The notes under the pieces: generated by a model
What the model was told of the DNA's origin: nothing
Databases searched by the model: none
Seen by the model: the letters and a program-made list of their open reading frames with translations, nothing else
Part shown: one piece after another, positions 36,149 through 44,272 of the stretch
How the letters are laid out: every line of letters begins with the position of its first letter
Numbering within the stretch: the first letter of the stretch is position 1
Position numbers and translations under genes: made by a program
Source of the DNA: CAVROP01 sp050012175
Lineage (GTDB): Bacteria > Acidobacteriota > Terriglobia > UBA7540
DNA: 64,000 nucleotides
Direction of reading: 5' to 3'
NCBI GenBank assembly: GCA_050012175.1
Contig: JBEKHR010000010.1
Span: 62,001 to 126,000 of the forward strand

Positions 36149-36268
36149 TCACTGGCCGGGATAGCCTGCGCGAAGGATTTGGTCGGCGGCGCGGAAGATT
36201 CGCTGCCGGGAACGTCCTCTGGCGCGCCAGCCTTGATTCCGATGCTGGATGTAACCTCGGTTGGACTG
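36149..36268 (-). pseudogene. ArdC-like gene remnant (C-terminal about 39 codons)
   Basis: Reading the minus strand in the frame ending at TGA 36149-36151 gives SNRGYIQ, then QRIFRAADQILRAGYPGQ, which matches the end of the intact ArdC-like protein encoded at 37151-38032 (SRGYIQ and QRIFHAADQILRAGYPEK). The nucleotide similarity continues past the stop into a shared hairpin and GTTTTTGGGGG. The upstream part of the gene is missing. The remnant and the intact gene bracket the HEPN-like gene at 36435-37040. Confidence 0.82.
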
Positions 36269-36434
36269 CACCCCTGCGCTTTCGCCTTTTCATTTAGGAC
36301 CAAGCCAGTGGGCCAGAATTCACCGCAGTGGATAATTTTGCCCAAGAATATGACCTGAGTGCAAAAAGGCCTTGGGCCCTCGGCGCGGTAAGCAGCAAGC
36401 TCACTTGTGGAGTATCTGACCTGGATGTCGACTC

Positions 36435-37040
36435 TCATTCGAGCGTCTGCTTTGGCCAAAGCTGATTGATAATCTCGGCTGCCAGAATCAGGCCGTTGAG
36501 CGCTTGACCCGGCGCGAGGATTGCATGTATGCCAGGGTGGGCAAAGCTGTTCCTGATCTGGGGCAGGGCTTCGATGAGCACGTCAACGTAAGGCACCTTC
36601 GGTTCAACCTCCGTCTCTCGGGCGAAAAACTCGCTCAGTTCTTGCCTCAGTTGCTCTGCACTGGCACAAGCATTTTCGAGGGTCGGGAACCCCTCCTCGC
36701 GCAGTAACCCCGCAGCCTTGGCTTGTGTGAGAAGTTTCTTGAGCCCTCTCCGGTCTTGACCTGTGCGCTCCGGCCTCCAGGGGAGGCGTTCGCGTAGAGC
36801 CATCTCGACCACCACGCTGCTAAGAAAGTTCGCGAGCGCATAGAAGGGATAATAAAGCCAGCCATACAGGTAAAGGGTGATCACTGCGTTGAAGTAGCTG
36901 CGAACGCCTTCCGGGATTTCCCCCTGCACTTCGCAGTATCTTGAGACGATCTCGTAATGCTTCTCCAGCGATAGAAGCGGGAAGAAATCGTTGGTTGGAT
37001 CGGGCTGGAAGAAATTCTCCTTGGCTTTGATGGGTGCCAT
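36435..37040 (-). CDS. HEPN-like protein, candidate ribonuclease or defence factor
   Basis: A 201-residue protein of no recognised name. It is mostly helical with an aromatic hydrophobic stretch (YLYGWLYYPFYALANFLSSVVVEMALRERL cut here across residues 57-85). Near the C-terminus it has R163-N-S-F-A-H168, the Rx4H motif of HEPN RNases, within the typical context 'LPQIRNSFAHP'. Many HEPN proteins act in abortive infection or toxin systems. It starts at ATG 37040 and lies between the intact ArdC-like gene and a decayed copy of that gene's end, as if inserted there. Confidence 0.6.
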   Translation of the reverse strand: MAPIKAKENFFQPDPTNDFFPLLSLEKHYEIVSRYCEVQGEIPEGVRSYFNAVITLYLYGWLYYPFYALANFLSSVVVEMALRERLPWRPERTGQDRRGLKKLLTQAKAAGLLREEGFPTLENACASAEQLRQELSEFFARETEVEPKVPYVDVLIEALPQIRNSFAHPGIHAILAPGQALNGLILAAEIINQLWPKQTLE

Positions 37041-37103
37041 GAAGATGAATCATACCACTCCTCGCACGTCTATGGTGGGCACATAAAGACGGCTGCGAAG
37101 AGG

Positions 37104-37142
37104 GGCGGTTGGCCAACCGGAGGTTGGCGAGCCGCCGTTTTT
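37104..37142 (+). terminator. hairpin with T-run after the ArdC-like gene
   Basis: GGCGG and GCCAACC pair with GGTTGGC and CCGCC (three unpaired bases on each side), followed by GTTTTT on the plus strand. Oriented as a terminator it would stop plus-strand transcripts; for the minus-strand ArdC-like mRNA, whose stop is 9 bp away, it is a hairpin without a U-run. A similar copy lies at about 36106-36142 behind the ArdC-like remnant. Confidence 0.45.
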
Positions 37143-37150
37143 GGGGGGCC

Positions 37151-38032
37151 TCACTTTTCGGGATAGCCGGCGCGGAGGATTTGGTCGGCGGCGTGGAAGA
37201 TGCGTTGGGCGGACCGCTCGGTGAATGTTTGACCTTGGCCCCAAGATTGGATGTAACCACGGCTATACTCCGCTCCTGGCAAGCCAAGGGACTCACAGCA
37301 CAACAAGGAAACGGCCTCGGCTTCCATTTCCCGGAGGTCCTGTGGTGTGCGCTCGGTGTCCGAAAGGTCGCCTTCGTCGGTGTGGCCAAGCATGACGTGG
37401 CCAATTTCGTGGAAAAGAGTCTTCACCGGGAGAGCCGCAATCGGGCTGACTGCGATCTTCCGGCCACGCTTGGCGTAGCCTTGGGTGTTGCCGTCCAGGT
37501 CCTCGAAGGGAACGCGCTCAATATCCAGCGTGGCGAGGGCATTTTCTTCTTTCCATTCCGGGATGACGGGGGTCGGGTATTCCGCACCCTCGGTCTGCGA
37601 CAGAACGAACCAATGGGCCTTGTACGTGAAATGGGTAAAGGAAAACTCCTCTTCCTGGTCGGTGCCGTCTTCTTTCTTAACAGTCTTGGTGCGCTTGCAT
37701 GTCAGAGGCATGCACAGGGTCAACGCCTTCTCACCCTTCCTCACGAATCGGCCTAGCTCTTTCCACTTCGGGAAGGTGGCCAGTGGACCCGGTTGAATGC
37801 CGCGCTCGAAGCACTGGAACAAGGCTAAGAGTTGATTCCCGAGTGAGTAGTTGTGGAACCGGCAGTAAGCTTCGTGAATGAAACCCGGCTTCTTTACGGC
37901 TTCATCCAATAGGGCCGCCCACGAAACCATGGGCTTTCTTTCTGCACCGGTCGGCGCATCCCCTGTGCGAACCTGCAACGAACCCCCACCATTAAATTGA
38001 CCTCGATTGGTCTGTTTGATTTGCTCGTTCAT
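37151..38032 (-). CDS. ArdC-like antirestriction protein
   Basis: ArdC proteins bind incoming single-stranded DNA and shield it from host restriction. The 293-residue protein starts at ATG 38032 (MNEQIKQTNRGQF), chosen for an AAGGAG ten bases upstream; an in-frame start 14 codons earlier is less likely. The N-terminal half is the DUF1738 ssDNA-binding domain (NYSLGNQLLALFQC, FPKWKELGRFVRKGEKAL). The C-terminal half is a zinc-metallopeptidase-like domain with HEIGH (208-212) and a downstream Glu in REMEAEAVSLLCC. Carriage by a mobilizable element is typical. Its 3' end is duplicated at 36149-36268. Confidence 0.88.
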   Translation of the reverse strand: MNEQIKQTNRGQFNGGGSLQVRTGDAPTGAERKPMVSWAALLDEAVKKPGFIHEAYCRFHNYSLGNQLLALFQCFERGIQPGPLATFPKWKELGRFVRKGEKALTLCMPLTCKRTKTVKKEDGTDQEEEFSFTHFTYKAHWFVLSQTEGAEYPTPVIPEWKEENALATLDIERVPFEDLDGNTQGYAKRGRKIAVSPIAALPVKTLFHEIGHVMLGHTDEGDLSDTERTPQDLREMEAEAVSLLCCESLGLPGAEYSRGYIQSWGQGQTFTERSAQRIFHAADQILRAGYPEK

Positions 38033-38335
38033 TTGTTTTTTTCTCCTTTTCTGCGCCCGTTTCACGCGGGGCACGAAAAGGGCGAGTGGGGCCTGCTCGC
38101 AAGTGCCAAGGGCTGCCTTTTTGCGGGGGAGCCAAGAAACTTCGCTCTCCGTAATGTTTCTTGGGGGAACCGCAAACCCGGAGGGTGTCCGTCAACTGAC
38201 GGACAAAGCAGAAGCCCGCTGTGCCGCCAGCGCGCAGGCGTCTTTCCCATCTCGCCGTGCCCGCGAGAAAGCGGTGCCAGAAAAGGTGACCGGGAAAATT
38301 GTGTGGGTACCGACAGTTCTTGGTCGAGGCGTAGA
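38033..38335. other. gene-free leader region of the ArdC-like gene with a 20-bp palindrome
   Basis: No gene is seen. At 38186-38205, TGTCCGTCA and TGACGGACA form 9-bp arms with a 2-bp spacer, the shape of a dimeric repressor's operator or of a relaxase/nick-adjacent hairpin. It lies about 155 bp before the ArdC-like start. Confidence 0.55.
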
Positions 38336-38545
38336 TCACATCTTCTTTCGGTTGCGGGTACGCGCTGGCTTGCGGCTGCGCCGTTTCTCAATTTCTAGGG
38401 GTCCTAGCTTAAGACGTATGACGTCACGGCAATTGAATTGTTCCAGGATTTGGCGCAGCGGGCGGTGGAAGACTGCGAAAAAAGCGAGAATCGCGATAAA
38501 GCCGATGAGAGGCCAGACGACCGTTATGAAATTCACCCACTTCAT
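38336..38545 (-). CDS. small single-span membrane protein
   Basis: A 69-residue protein from ATG 38545 (MKWVNFITVVWPL). It has one membrane segment (FITVVWPLIGFIAILAFFAVF) followed by an amphipathic part and a very basic tail (KRRSRKPARTRNRKK), so the tail should face the cytoplasm. The frame runs further upstream, but that part is not similar to anything. The family is unknown. It lies between two cargo genes of the element. Confidence 0.45.
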   Translation of the reverse strand: MKWVNFITVVWPLIGFIAILAFFAVFHRPLRQILEQFNCRDVIRLKLGPLEIEKRRSRKPARTRNRKKM

Positions 38546-38714
38546 AATTTCCACCCGCACAATTCTTCCTGGCACCCGGCCCGGAGGCATTTCAGACGGC
38601 CTTGAGAAATCCAAGGCCGAATGACTGACTGGCTGGTCATCCACTATTCGCCTGCTTCCTTTGGCACATATCAAGACTGCATGATGGAATCGAAGCGTTC
38701 GACCGTCAAAAGTA

Positions 38715-39608
38715 TTAAGTTGGCCTTTTCGGACTAATCGGGCGAGTTAGTTCCTGGGGTTTTTTCCGTCGTTTCCGGTCAAGATGCCGTTGCACGGCAG
38801 ACTTCATCTGGGGCATGGTATATCCTGCAAAGACATGAGGATGTGCCATCTTAAGTATCTCAAGCATGTCTACAAGAAGTTGATTAGGCAAGTCTGCTCG
38901 GCGGCGTTTGGCCCTCTGGCCGTGCCGTGCCCAGTAGTGGCCGGGGGAGTCATAGTGGGAATGCATGAACTCATACAGGCTAGGGATTAAATGGCGTTGG
39001 TAGACAGGCCATCCTTGCCTAGCGCGCCTTGAAACGAGAAGACGTGAAAGGTCTCCCTTCCACATCTGATCCCATAATCCAATTTGCTCAAACGCGCGCT
39101 TCCAGGCTGTTGCTGTGGCGGCTAGGTCAAGCGGTTTGCTCCATGGGATTACGGCGCGCCGCGTTTCCTTAGTGGTTGGATTGAATGCTATAATCTGCGC
39201 GCTAGAATGATTTTGGGCCGGAGAGCCGTTTAGCGGCTTTCCCGAAACCCAAAGGACATACCGCACGTGCCAACGTCCAACTCGGGGGTTGGCCTCAAGG
39301 ACAGCCCGCCAGACGAGCAACTCTGTTCCAAGAATGGATTGTTCAACTCGGGACTTCAAATCCCGGTCAAGTGAAAGCATGAAATCCTTTTTGAGAAGAG
39401 CCTTCCATTCGTCTGCCTGCTTGAGGATTTGGCTTATTTTTCGCCCCTTGAACCATTGCGCGATAAACAACGTATCGTGTGGCGTCTCAGATAGAACAAT
39501 CCGGTAGATATCCTCAAACCCGATGCCCCGATTCTTAAGCCTCTGGTAGATATCGGGCTGCGCCTGGTCTTTTGCGGATTTAACCGGGTTGGGACCCTGC
39601 AAGTCCAT
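38715..39608 (-). CDS. unknown cargo protein, 297 residues
   Basis: I do not recognise this protein. It is soluble, rich in Arg, Lys and Trp, with a helical N-terminal half (IYQRLKNRGIGFEDIYRIVL, ISQILKQADEWKALL) and a strongly basic C-terminus (QRHLDRKRRKKPQ). A block reading RYVLWVSGKPLNGS suggests a small beta domain in the middle. No catalytic motif is apparent. It starts at ATG 39608; immediately upstream is the decayed copy of the R-M gene's 3' end. Confidence 0.65.
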   Translation of the reverse strand: MDLQGPNPVKSAKDQAQPDIYQRLKNRGIGFEDIYRIVLSETPHDTLFIAQWFKGRKISQILKQADEWKALLKKDFMLSLDRDLKSRVEQSILGTELLVWRAVLEANPRVGRWHVRYVLWVSGKPLNGSPAQNHSSAQIIAFNPTTKETRRAVIPWSKPLDLAATATAWKRAFEQIGLWDQMWKGDLSRLLVSRRARQGWPVYQRHLIPSLYEFMHSHYDSPGHYWARHGQRAKRRRADLPNQLLVDMLEILKMAHPHVFAGYTMPQMKSAVQRHLDRKRRKKPQELTRPISPKRPT

Positions 39609-39616
39609 TTCGTAGT

Positions 39617-39704
39617 CTACTCAATCGGCCACTTCGGAATGGCCGCGTCGATTTATGCGATGAGGCGGATGGTCGCTCAAGGCCGTGATAACTTTGCAGT
39701 AGTG
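39617..39704 (-). pseudogene. remnant of the R-M gene 3' end
   Basis: The minus strand encodes HYCKVITALS, then after a 5-bp deletion TIRLIA, a stop, and IDAAIPKWPIE before TAG 39617-39619. This matches the end of the intact R-M protein (HYRKVVTALSETIRLMAEIDAAIPKWPLAE split across residues 1090-1120). The intact counterpart is 40663-40755. The gene at 39715-40602 lies between the intact gene and this remnant. Confidence 0.82.
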
Positions 39705-39714
39705 CTGTGGAGAG

Positions 39715-40602
39715 CTATTTTGCGGGGGTTTCGCGCATCGCCTTGGCCAGATAGCTCAAGGTTGCCTGAGACAAGATCAATGCGTATTCCGATTCCCGTT
39801 CGTCAAGCAATACCGCTTCTGTTCCCGGCTCGTGTCTGCCCAAGGTGAGAAATTGGCAAAGGTCATGCATCAGCCTTGTGAGTCGCCTTCGCTTGTCCTC
39901 TTGAGGGATGGTGGTCAAAATCTTCTCGAAGGCATTTTGGTCTGGGTGTTCAAACTTCCTCTTCTTCGCTAGGTATTCAAACGCCTTGTAGCAACTCCCG
40001 AGCGTCTCGTCATCGTTGCCTTGCTCGAAATGTTCCCAGGCTGCCGTAAGATGCTCAACTGCCTTTTGCATTCCCCTCCTTTCGGGTACACCTTTGAGGG
40101 GAATTTCCATGAGGAAGTGGTCTCCATACCCCACGTCCTTTAGAGTTTTTACCCATTCAGATTGGGGAACTTTGAAGTAATTGTAATCACCTGAGTGGTC
40201 TGGTGCATAAACAGAAGCTAGCCCCAGACTCGTAAGAGGGGAGGCGTTGTCCTTCATATTAGTCGCGGTACAAAAGAACTTAACCGCCAGAAACAGGTCA
40301 CTTTTGTTCCGTACCCGCTCGATTACAGTCAACGCATACGGGTGCAGCAGCAGGCTGAACCTCCAATCCTGTTCGGAGCCGATGGAGAGTTGCCTCAACT
40401 GATAGTCTTGTTCTCCATACCCCACAAACGGGCACTTCTTCGTTTCTTGTTCGTTCATGGCGCGTACAACGTGCACTTCTGCTGTCAGCCTGACGATTCC
40501 CAGATTGACTTGACCAGCATTCTTTGCCTTAAGATTCAGAAATAGCCTGGGAATCCCGGCGCTTTCTCCCGCTAGGCTCTGAAACGTTACAACGATTTGC
40601 AT
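39715..40602 (-). CDS. unknown cargo protein, possible HEPN/abortive-infection type
   Basis: A 295-residue protein from ATG 40602, which has GAGGAG at a good distance. The N-terminal half is beta-rich (VVTFQSLAGESAGIPRLFLNL). The C-terminal half is helical with SCYKAFEYLAKKRKF and RLMHDLCQFLTLGRHEPG, a pattern (helix, then LxRHE) seen in C-terminal domains of some phage-defence proteins. I cannot assign a family. It follows the R-M gene by 60 bp and could be part of a defence unit. It is bracketed by the R-M gene's end and a decayed copy of it. Confidence 0.65.
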   Translation of the reverse strand: MQIVVTFQSLAGESAGIPRLFLNLKAKNAGQVNLGIVRLTAEVHVVRAMNEQETKKCPFVGYGEQDYQLRQLSIGSEQDWRFSLLLHPYALTVIERVRNKSDLFLAVKFFCTATNMKDNASPLTSLGLASVYAPDHSGDYNYFKVPQSEWVKTLKDVGYGDHFLMEIPLKGVPERRGMQKAVEHLTAAWEHFEQGNDDETLGSCYKAFEYLAKKRKFEHPDQNAFEKILTTIPQEDKRRRLTRLMHDLCQFLTLGRHEPGTEAVLLDERESEYALILSQATLSYLAKAMRETPAK

Positions 40603-40662
40603 ACGCGTCTCCTCTGTCCGTGGCGTCCTTGGTCTTCATTGCCCCCTTCGAACCCTCATCGC

Positions 40663-43600
40663 TCATTCTGCCAAGGGCCACTTGGGGATAGCGGCGTCAA
40701 TCTCCGCCATGAGGCGAATGGTTTCGCTCAAGGCCGTGACGACTTTGCGGTAATGCTCCAGATCGTTATACGTCAGAGTCCGCCCACGACGGTCTTTGAG
40801 CCACTTTTCGCAAACCTGATAGCCGCCGATGTGGAAATTCCAGACTTCGGGAGGGACGCCTTCAAAGTATTGCCCCTTGACTCCGCTCTGCGGTTCGGGC
40901 TTGCTAATATAGACGCGGCCCGCTGGGAGTGGCGTGCCCTTGCCGGGCTCCGGTTCTCCCGGTGCGAGATACTTCGGGAAACCCTTCTCGACTAGATTCG
41001 GGCCGGTGATAGGATAGCGGGCAATCGGCTTGCCGAGTTTCGGAGATTCGAGTAAGTGCAGGGCGACAAGCTCCGCGCCCAAGCCACAGAGCACCTCGAA
41101 TTGTTTCGCGTCGGAGGTGAGCGGTACGCGGGGGAAATCGCTCTTGAGAAATTCCGCGTACCGCGTGCGGTAGGTGGGGGAGTGGAAGACCGCGTAAATG
41201 TAATTGAAAACGTCTTCCGGCCCGAAGGTCTTTCTCAAATCGCCCTTGCCGTCCGGGACAAAGGAAAGCCCGAGTCGCTCTGCCAGGTCCGCAATGAATG
41301 CGGGGTTGAAATTGGGTTTGCGCTCGTCTTTGCCAGCACGCCAATCTGAGATTTCTGCGTTGAGTTTCGCCTGGTTTGGGCTTTCCACCTCCGGTGGATA
41401 GACGTACAGCGGGAAGAGGTAGTTCACTTCTTTCAGTGAGACAGTGTGAAGTTGGGTGATTTGTCTGGAGCAAAAAATGTGTTCCCATCCGCGCGCAATC
41501 TCGACAGAGCGTGTGGTACTGAGGCCAAGGTTTTCGCCCGCAAGGAAGTGACTCATGACTTCCCTTCGGGGCATACAGTGGAATCCTCTTGTCTTCCCGG
41601 TGTAATAGGTGAAGCGGTGGTCAAATGGGCGATACAGGATTTCCGTAACGCCCGAACTTCGGAGGCCATGGCTCCTCAAGTCTTCTTGTGCAAGGGAAAC
41701 CTTCCAGTCACGAACATCTTCCCCAAGATCATATTTCCCTCTTGCTTCTTCTACAGGCAAGGCGGCGAAGTCACGCGCCACGCTCATCATCTCCGCCCCC
41801 GACCAGTGAACCGCAAGGTTGTCCCGTGCGGTAGCAATGCCAAGTGAGTTAACCGGGATGGCGTTGGTGATTTTCCATCCAGATTCGTATTCGGCTCGCA
41901 CGCCCTTATCTTGCTCGATGAATAGGTAATCAGGCGCTTGGGGGTTAAGCTCTGCCCATTTAGTTGTACCTACCTCAGTTTCAAAGAGGCGCTGATACTT
42001 TTTCTCTCTCAAGCCCCTCAGGTCCGCGTGGTACACCTTGGCCGGGCCTGCCTTGCCCGGCTCTTTCAGGAACATCCCGAGGGCCACCCCTTGCTGAATA
42101 TCGAACACGTTTTCATCCGTTGAGCCGTCCGGCGCCCGTTCTTTCTTCTTACTGTTGCCATGCAAATCCAAAACGTAAATCTCCGTAAAGGCATTCATGA
42201 GCGAACGGCGCATCCCCCGAAAAGTAGGACCGTCCAAGTAGCCGTGATTGGTGATGAAGGCGAGAATCCCCGCTCCGGTCCGCTCAATACGCCACTGGCC
42301 CCAGCGGATGAATTTCACATAGTCATCCTGGAGCCACTTGGGGTTTTTCTCTCCCAGGGGTTGCCCGTCCACAGAGTAGTAATCCTGGATTAAATGGCCA
42401 ATGAAGGTTGGCACTCTTTTGCCTTCCTTCATCTCCCAACTTCGATTGGCGGAGTGGCCGGAATAGGGCGGGTTGCCGATGACCGCGAGAATGGGCAACT
42501 CGCTCTTGATCTTCAACGCGGCGTTCGCCTCTTGGGAAATCACGCGCAACGGGCCAAAGAGGGTTTCGGCCTTTCGCTCCGCCTCTTCCAACGTGTTGGT
42601 GAGGTACACGCCTAACCGTTCATCCCCGGAAAAGTCGTAAGCCCACTTCTCCCGCTGCGCGGGGGTCATGTCGTGCCCCGCAAGCTGCATTCCCAGTTTG
42701 AAGTGGGCCACGGCATAGGGAGCCATCAACAATTCAAATCCGAAAATGCGGGGCAACAAATGATTTTGCACGTACCCCGACCACATGCCGGCGTTTTCCT
42801 GCCGCATGAATTCTGCCCGGATATGGTCAATCACGGTGTAGAGAAACGTTGCGGTCCCGCACGCGGGGTCAAGAATCAGGACACGCGGGGAAGTGGCTTT
42901 GACTTTCTTCAGCTTTCCGCCGTTCATTTCCTCCCGCTCATATTCCACCGTGGCGGTGTCTGCGAGGCCGTTCGCGCATCCGAAGCGAGTCTTCAAGAGA
43001 TAATCCACGGACCGCACAAGGTAGGAAACAACCGGCTCCGGGGTGTAATAGACTCCCCGCGATTCGCGCAACTTGGGGTCATAGGCCGCCAGGAAGGTTT
43101 CGTAAAAGTGGACAACCGGGTCGTGGCGGGCGGTGCGCTTGCCGAAGTCTGCGAGCACAGCTTCAATATCGGTATCGGCCAAGAGTTGGGCCAGGTCATC
43201 CACGAAACCCACGAAGGGCTCTTCGTCAAGGGCAGTGCCGGTGATCGTTTCAAAGAGTTGCCGAAGGAAGGGATTGGTTTTGGGAATTTCCGACGCGGCC
43301 CCCAATCGCTTGAATGAAGCCTTTGGCCCATGGTGATTGCAACGGGCCGCAAATAGGCCGTAGGCGAGAGTCTGGGCGAACATGTCCGCAAACTGCGGGA
43401 TGGGCAGATCGGGAATCAAGGTTTTCTCAAAAGCTCCGTGCAAGTCGCGGAGAGTGGCAGAGGCCACTTTCCCCGCGAAGGCCGTGACAATCATATCCCG
43501 AATGAAATGCGTTAGCCGGGCCATACGAAGGGCGAGAGTCTTGGGATCGTTTATCGGTTCGGCTTCGCGAGCGAGAAAGGCGGTTAGGAGGTCCGTGACG

Positions 43601-44025
43601 GCCTCCGCTCCGTTTTTCTCCGGGGCCAGCTTGCTCCCTTTGCCGACATGGGCGAGCCGGGCCCTCTGCCGGAGTTCTCCCTCCACGTACCAGCGGAATT
43701 CCAGGTAGTCAGTCAAAATCAGATTGGGCAGAGCATGGAGATACCGCTTCAACTGGTCATCTTTCGCCCAGTCATTCAAATCCTCGCCCACGTCTTTGGC
43801 CTCAAGGTGCCCAATGGTGACGGGGCCGTGAGCACGATTCTCCGTGACCGCGAAGTCCGGGGCTCCGCATTCAACCCGCTTGGGTTCGTTTGTGGCCGTG
43901 ACGCCAGAAGCAAGCGATTCGATGAGGGTCTTGAGTGCGGGGCGGTGGGTGTGCTCCGTGGCGTTACCCGCTTGCAGCTCTTTCTCGATTTGTCGTCGGT
44001 ATGCGTCAATAGGGCTTGGTGTCAT
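40663..44025 (-). CDS. single-polypeptide restriction-modification enzyme (type ISP/IIG-like, no helicase)
   Basis: The protein combines restriction nuclease, adenine methyltransferase and target recognition in 1120 residues. The N-terminus has a PD-(D/E)xK-like site (D57 in GAPDF, E75 and K77 in HLEAK). A helical spacer leads to the methyltransferase with motif I DPACGTATFL (386 on) and the catalytic NPPY (518-521). The C-terminal 500 residues should hold the specificity domain. LlaGI-type ISP enzymes have an SF2 helicase between nuclease and methyltransferase; no Walker motif is visible here, so DNA translocation is unlikely. The start is ATG 44025. It is the largest gene of the element and may keep the element from being lost. 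Confidence 0.82.
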   Translation of the reverse strand: MTPSPIDAYRRQIEKELQAGNATEHTHRPALKTLIESLASGVTATNEPKRVECGAPDFAVTENRAHGPVTIGHLEAKDVGEDLNDWAKDDQLKRYLHALPNLILTDYLEFRWYVEGELRQRARLAHVGKGSKLAPEKNGAEAVTDLLTAFLAREAEPINDPKTLALRMARLTHFIRDMIVTAFAGKVASATLRDLHGAFEKTLIPDLPIPQFADMFAQTLAYGLFAARCNHHGPKASFKRLGAASEIPKTNPFLRQLFETITGTALDEEPFVGFVDDLAQLLADTDIEAVLADFGKRTARHDPVVHFYETFLAAYDPKLRESRGVYYTPEPVVSYLVRSVDYLLKTRFGCANGLADTATVEYEREEMNGGKLKKVKATSPRVLILDPACGTATFLYTVIDHIRAEFMRQENAGMWSGYVQNHLLPRIFGFELLMAPYAVAHFKLGMQLAGHDMTPAQREKWAYDFSGDERLGVYLTNTLEEAERKAETLFGPLRVISQEANAALKIKSELPILAVIGNPPYSGHSANRSWEMKEGKRVPTFIGHLIQDYYSVDGQPLGEKNPKWLQDDYVKFIRWGQWRIERTGAGILAFITNHGYLDGPTFRGMRRSLMNAFTEIYVLDLHGNSKKKERAPDGSTDENVFDIQQGVALGMFLKEPGKAGPAKVYHADLRGLREKKYQRLFETEVGTTKWAELNPQAPDYLFIEQDKGVRAEYESGWKITNAIPVNSLGIATARDNLAVHWSGAEMMSVARDFAALPVEEARGKYDLGEDVRDWKVSLAQEDLRSHGLRSSGVTEILYRPFDHRFTYYTGKTRGFHCMPRREVMSHFLAGENLGLSTTRSVEIARGWEHIFCSRQITQLHTVSLKEVNYLFPLYVYPPEVESPNQAKLNAEISDWRAGKDERKPNFNPAFIADLAERLGLSFVPDGKGDLRKTFGPEDVFNYIYAVFHSPTYRTRYAEFLKSDFPRVPLTSDAKQFEVLCGLGAELVALHLLESPKLGKPIARYPITGPNLVEKGFPKYLAPGEPEPGKGTPLPAGRVYISKPEPQSGVKGQYFEGVPPEVWNFHIGGYQVCEKWLKDRRGRTLTYNDLEHYRKVVTALSETIRLMAEIDAAIPKWPLAE

Positions 44026-44272
44026 GTGTCATCGCCGGGGGAAAGATTGGCCCGATGGGCAAGATAGTTACCACAATGCAATAGTAACAGCAAATAGTAT
44101 CTGAGGGCATCTGACGCGACAAGCCGCTTCACCGGTTTCAAATTTTGAAGGTACCCCTTAATCCCATTCGTGCAACAAAAAAACGCGGACTGGAGAGCGG
44201 GGACGCAGTTTCTCGGGGGCTTGCGAGATGGCAGGAGATGCGCGGAATCAGGGCAGCCAAAAATAGACGAAC

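Noticed and set aside
36015..36293. A 92-codon minus-strand open frame as a gene
   Set aside because: It crosses the ArdC-like remnant in the wrong frame and includes the spaced repeat; no ribosome site.
40663..44025. BREX PglX or DISARM methyltransferase
   Set aside because: No pglZ, brxC, drmA or similar partner is present, and the N-terminal PD-(D/E)xK-like site fits a self-contained R-M enzyme better.
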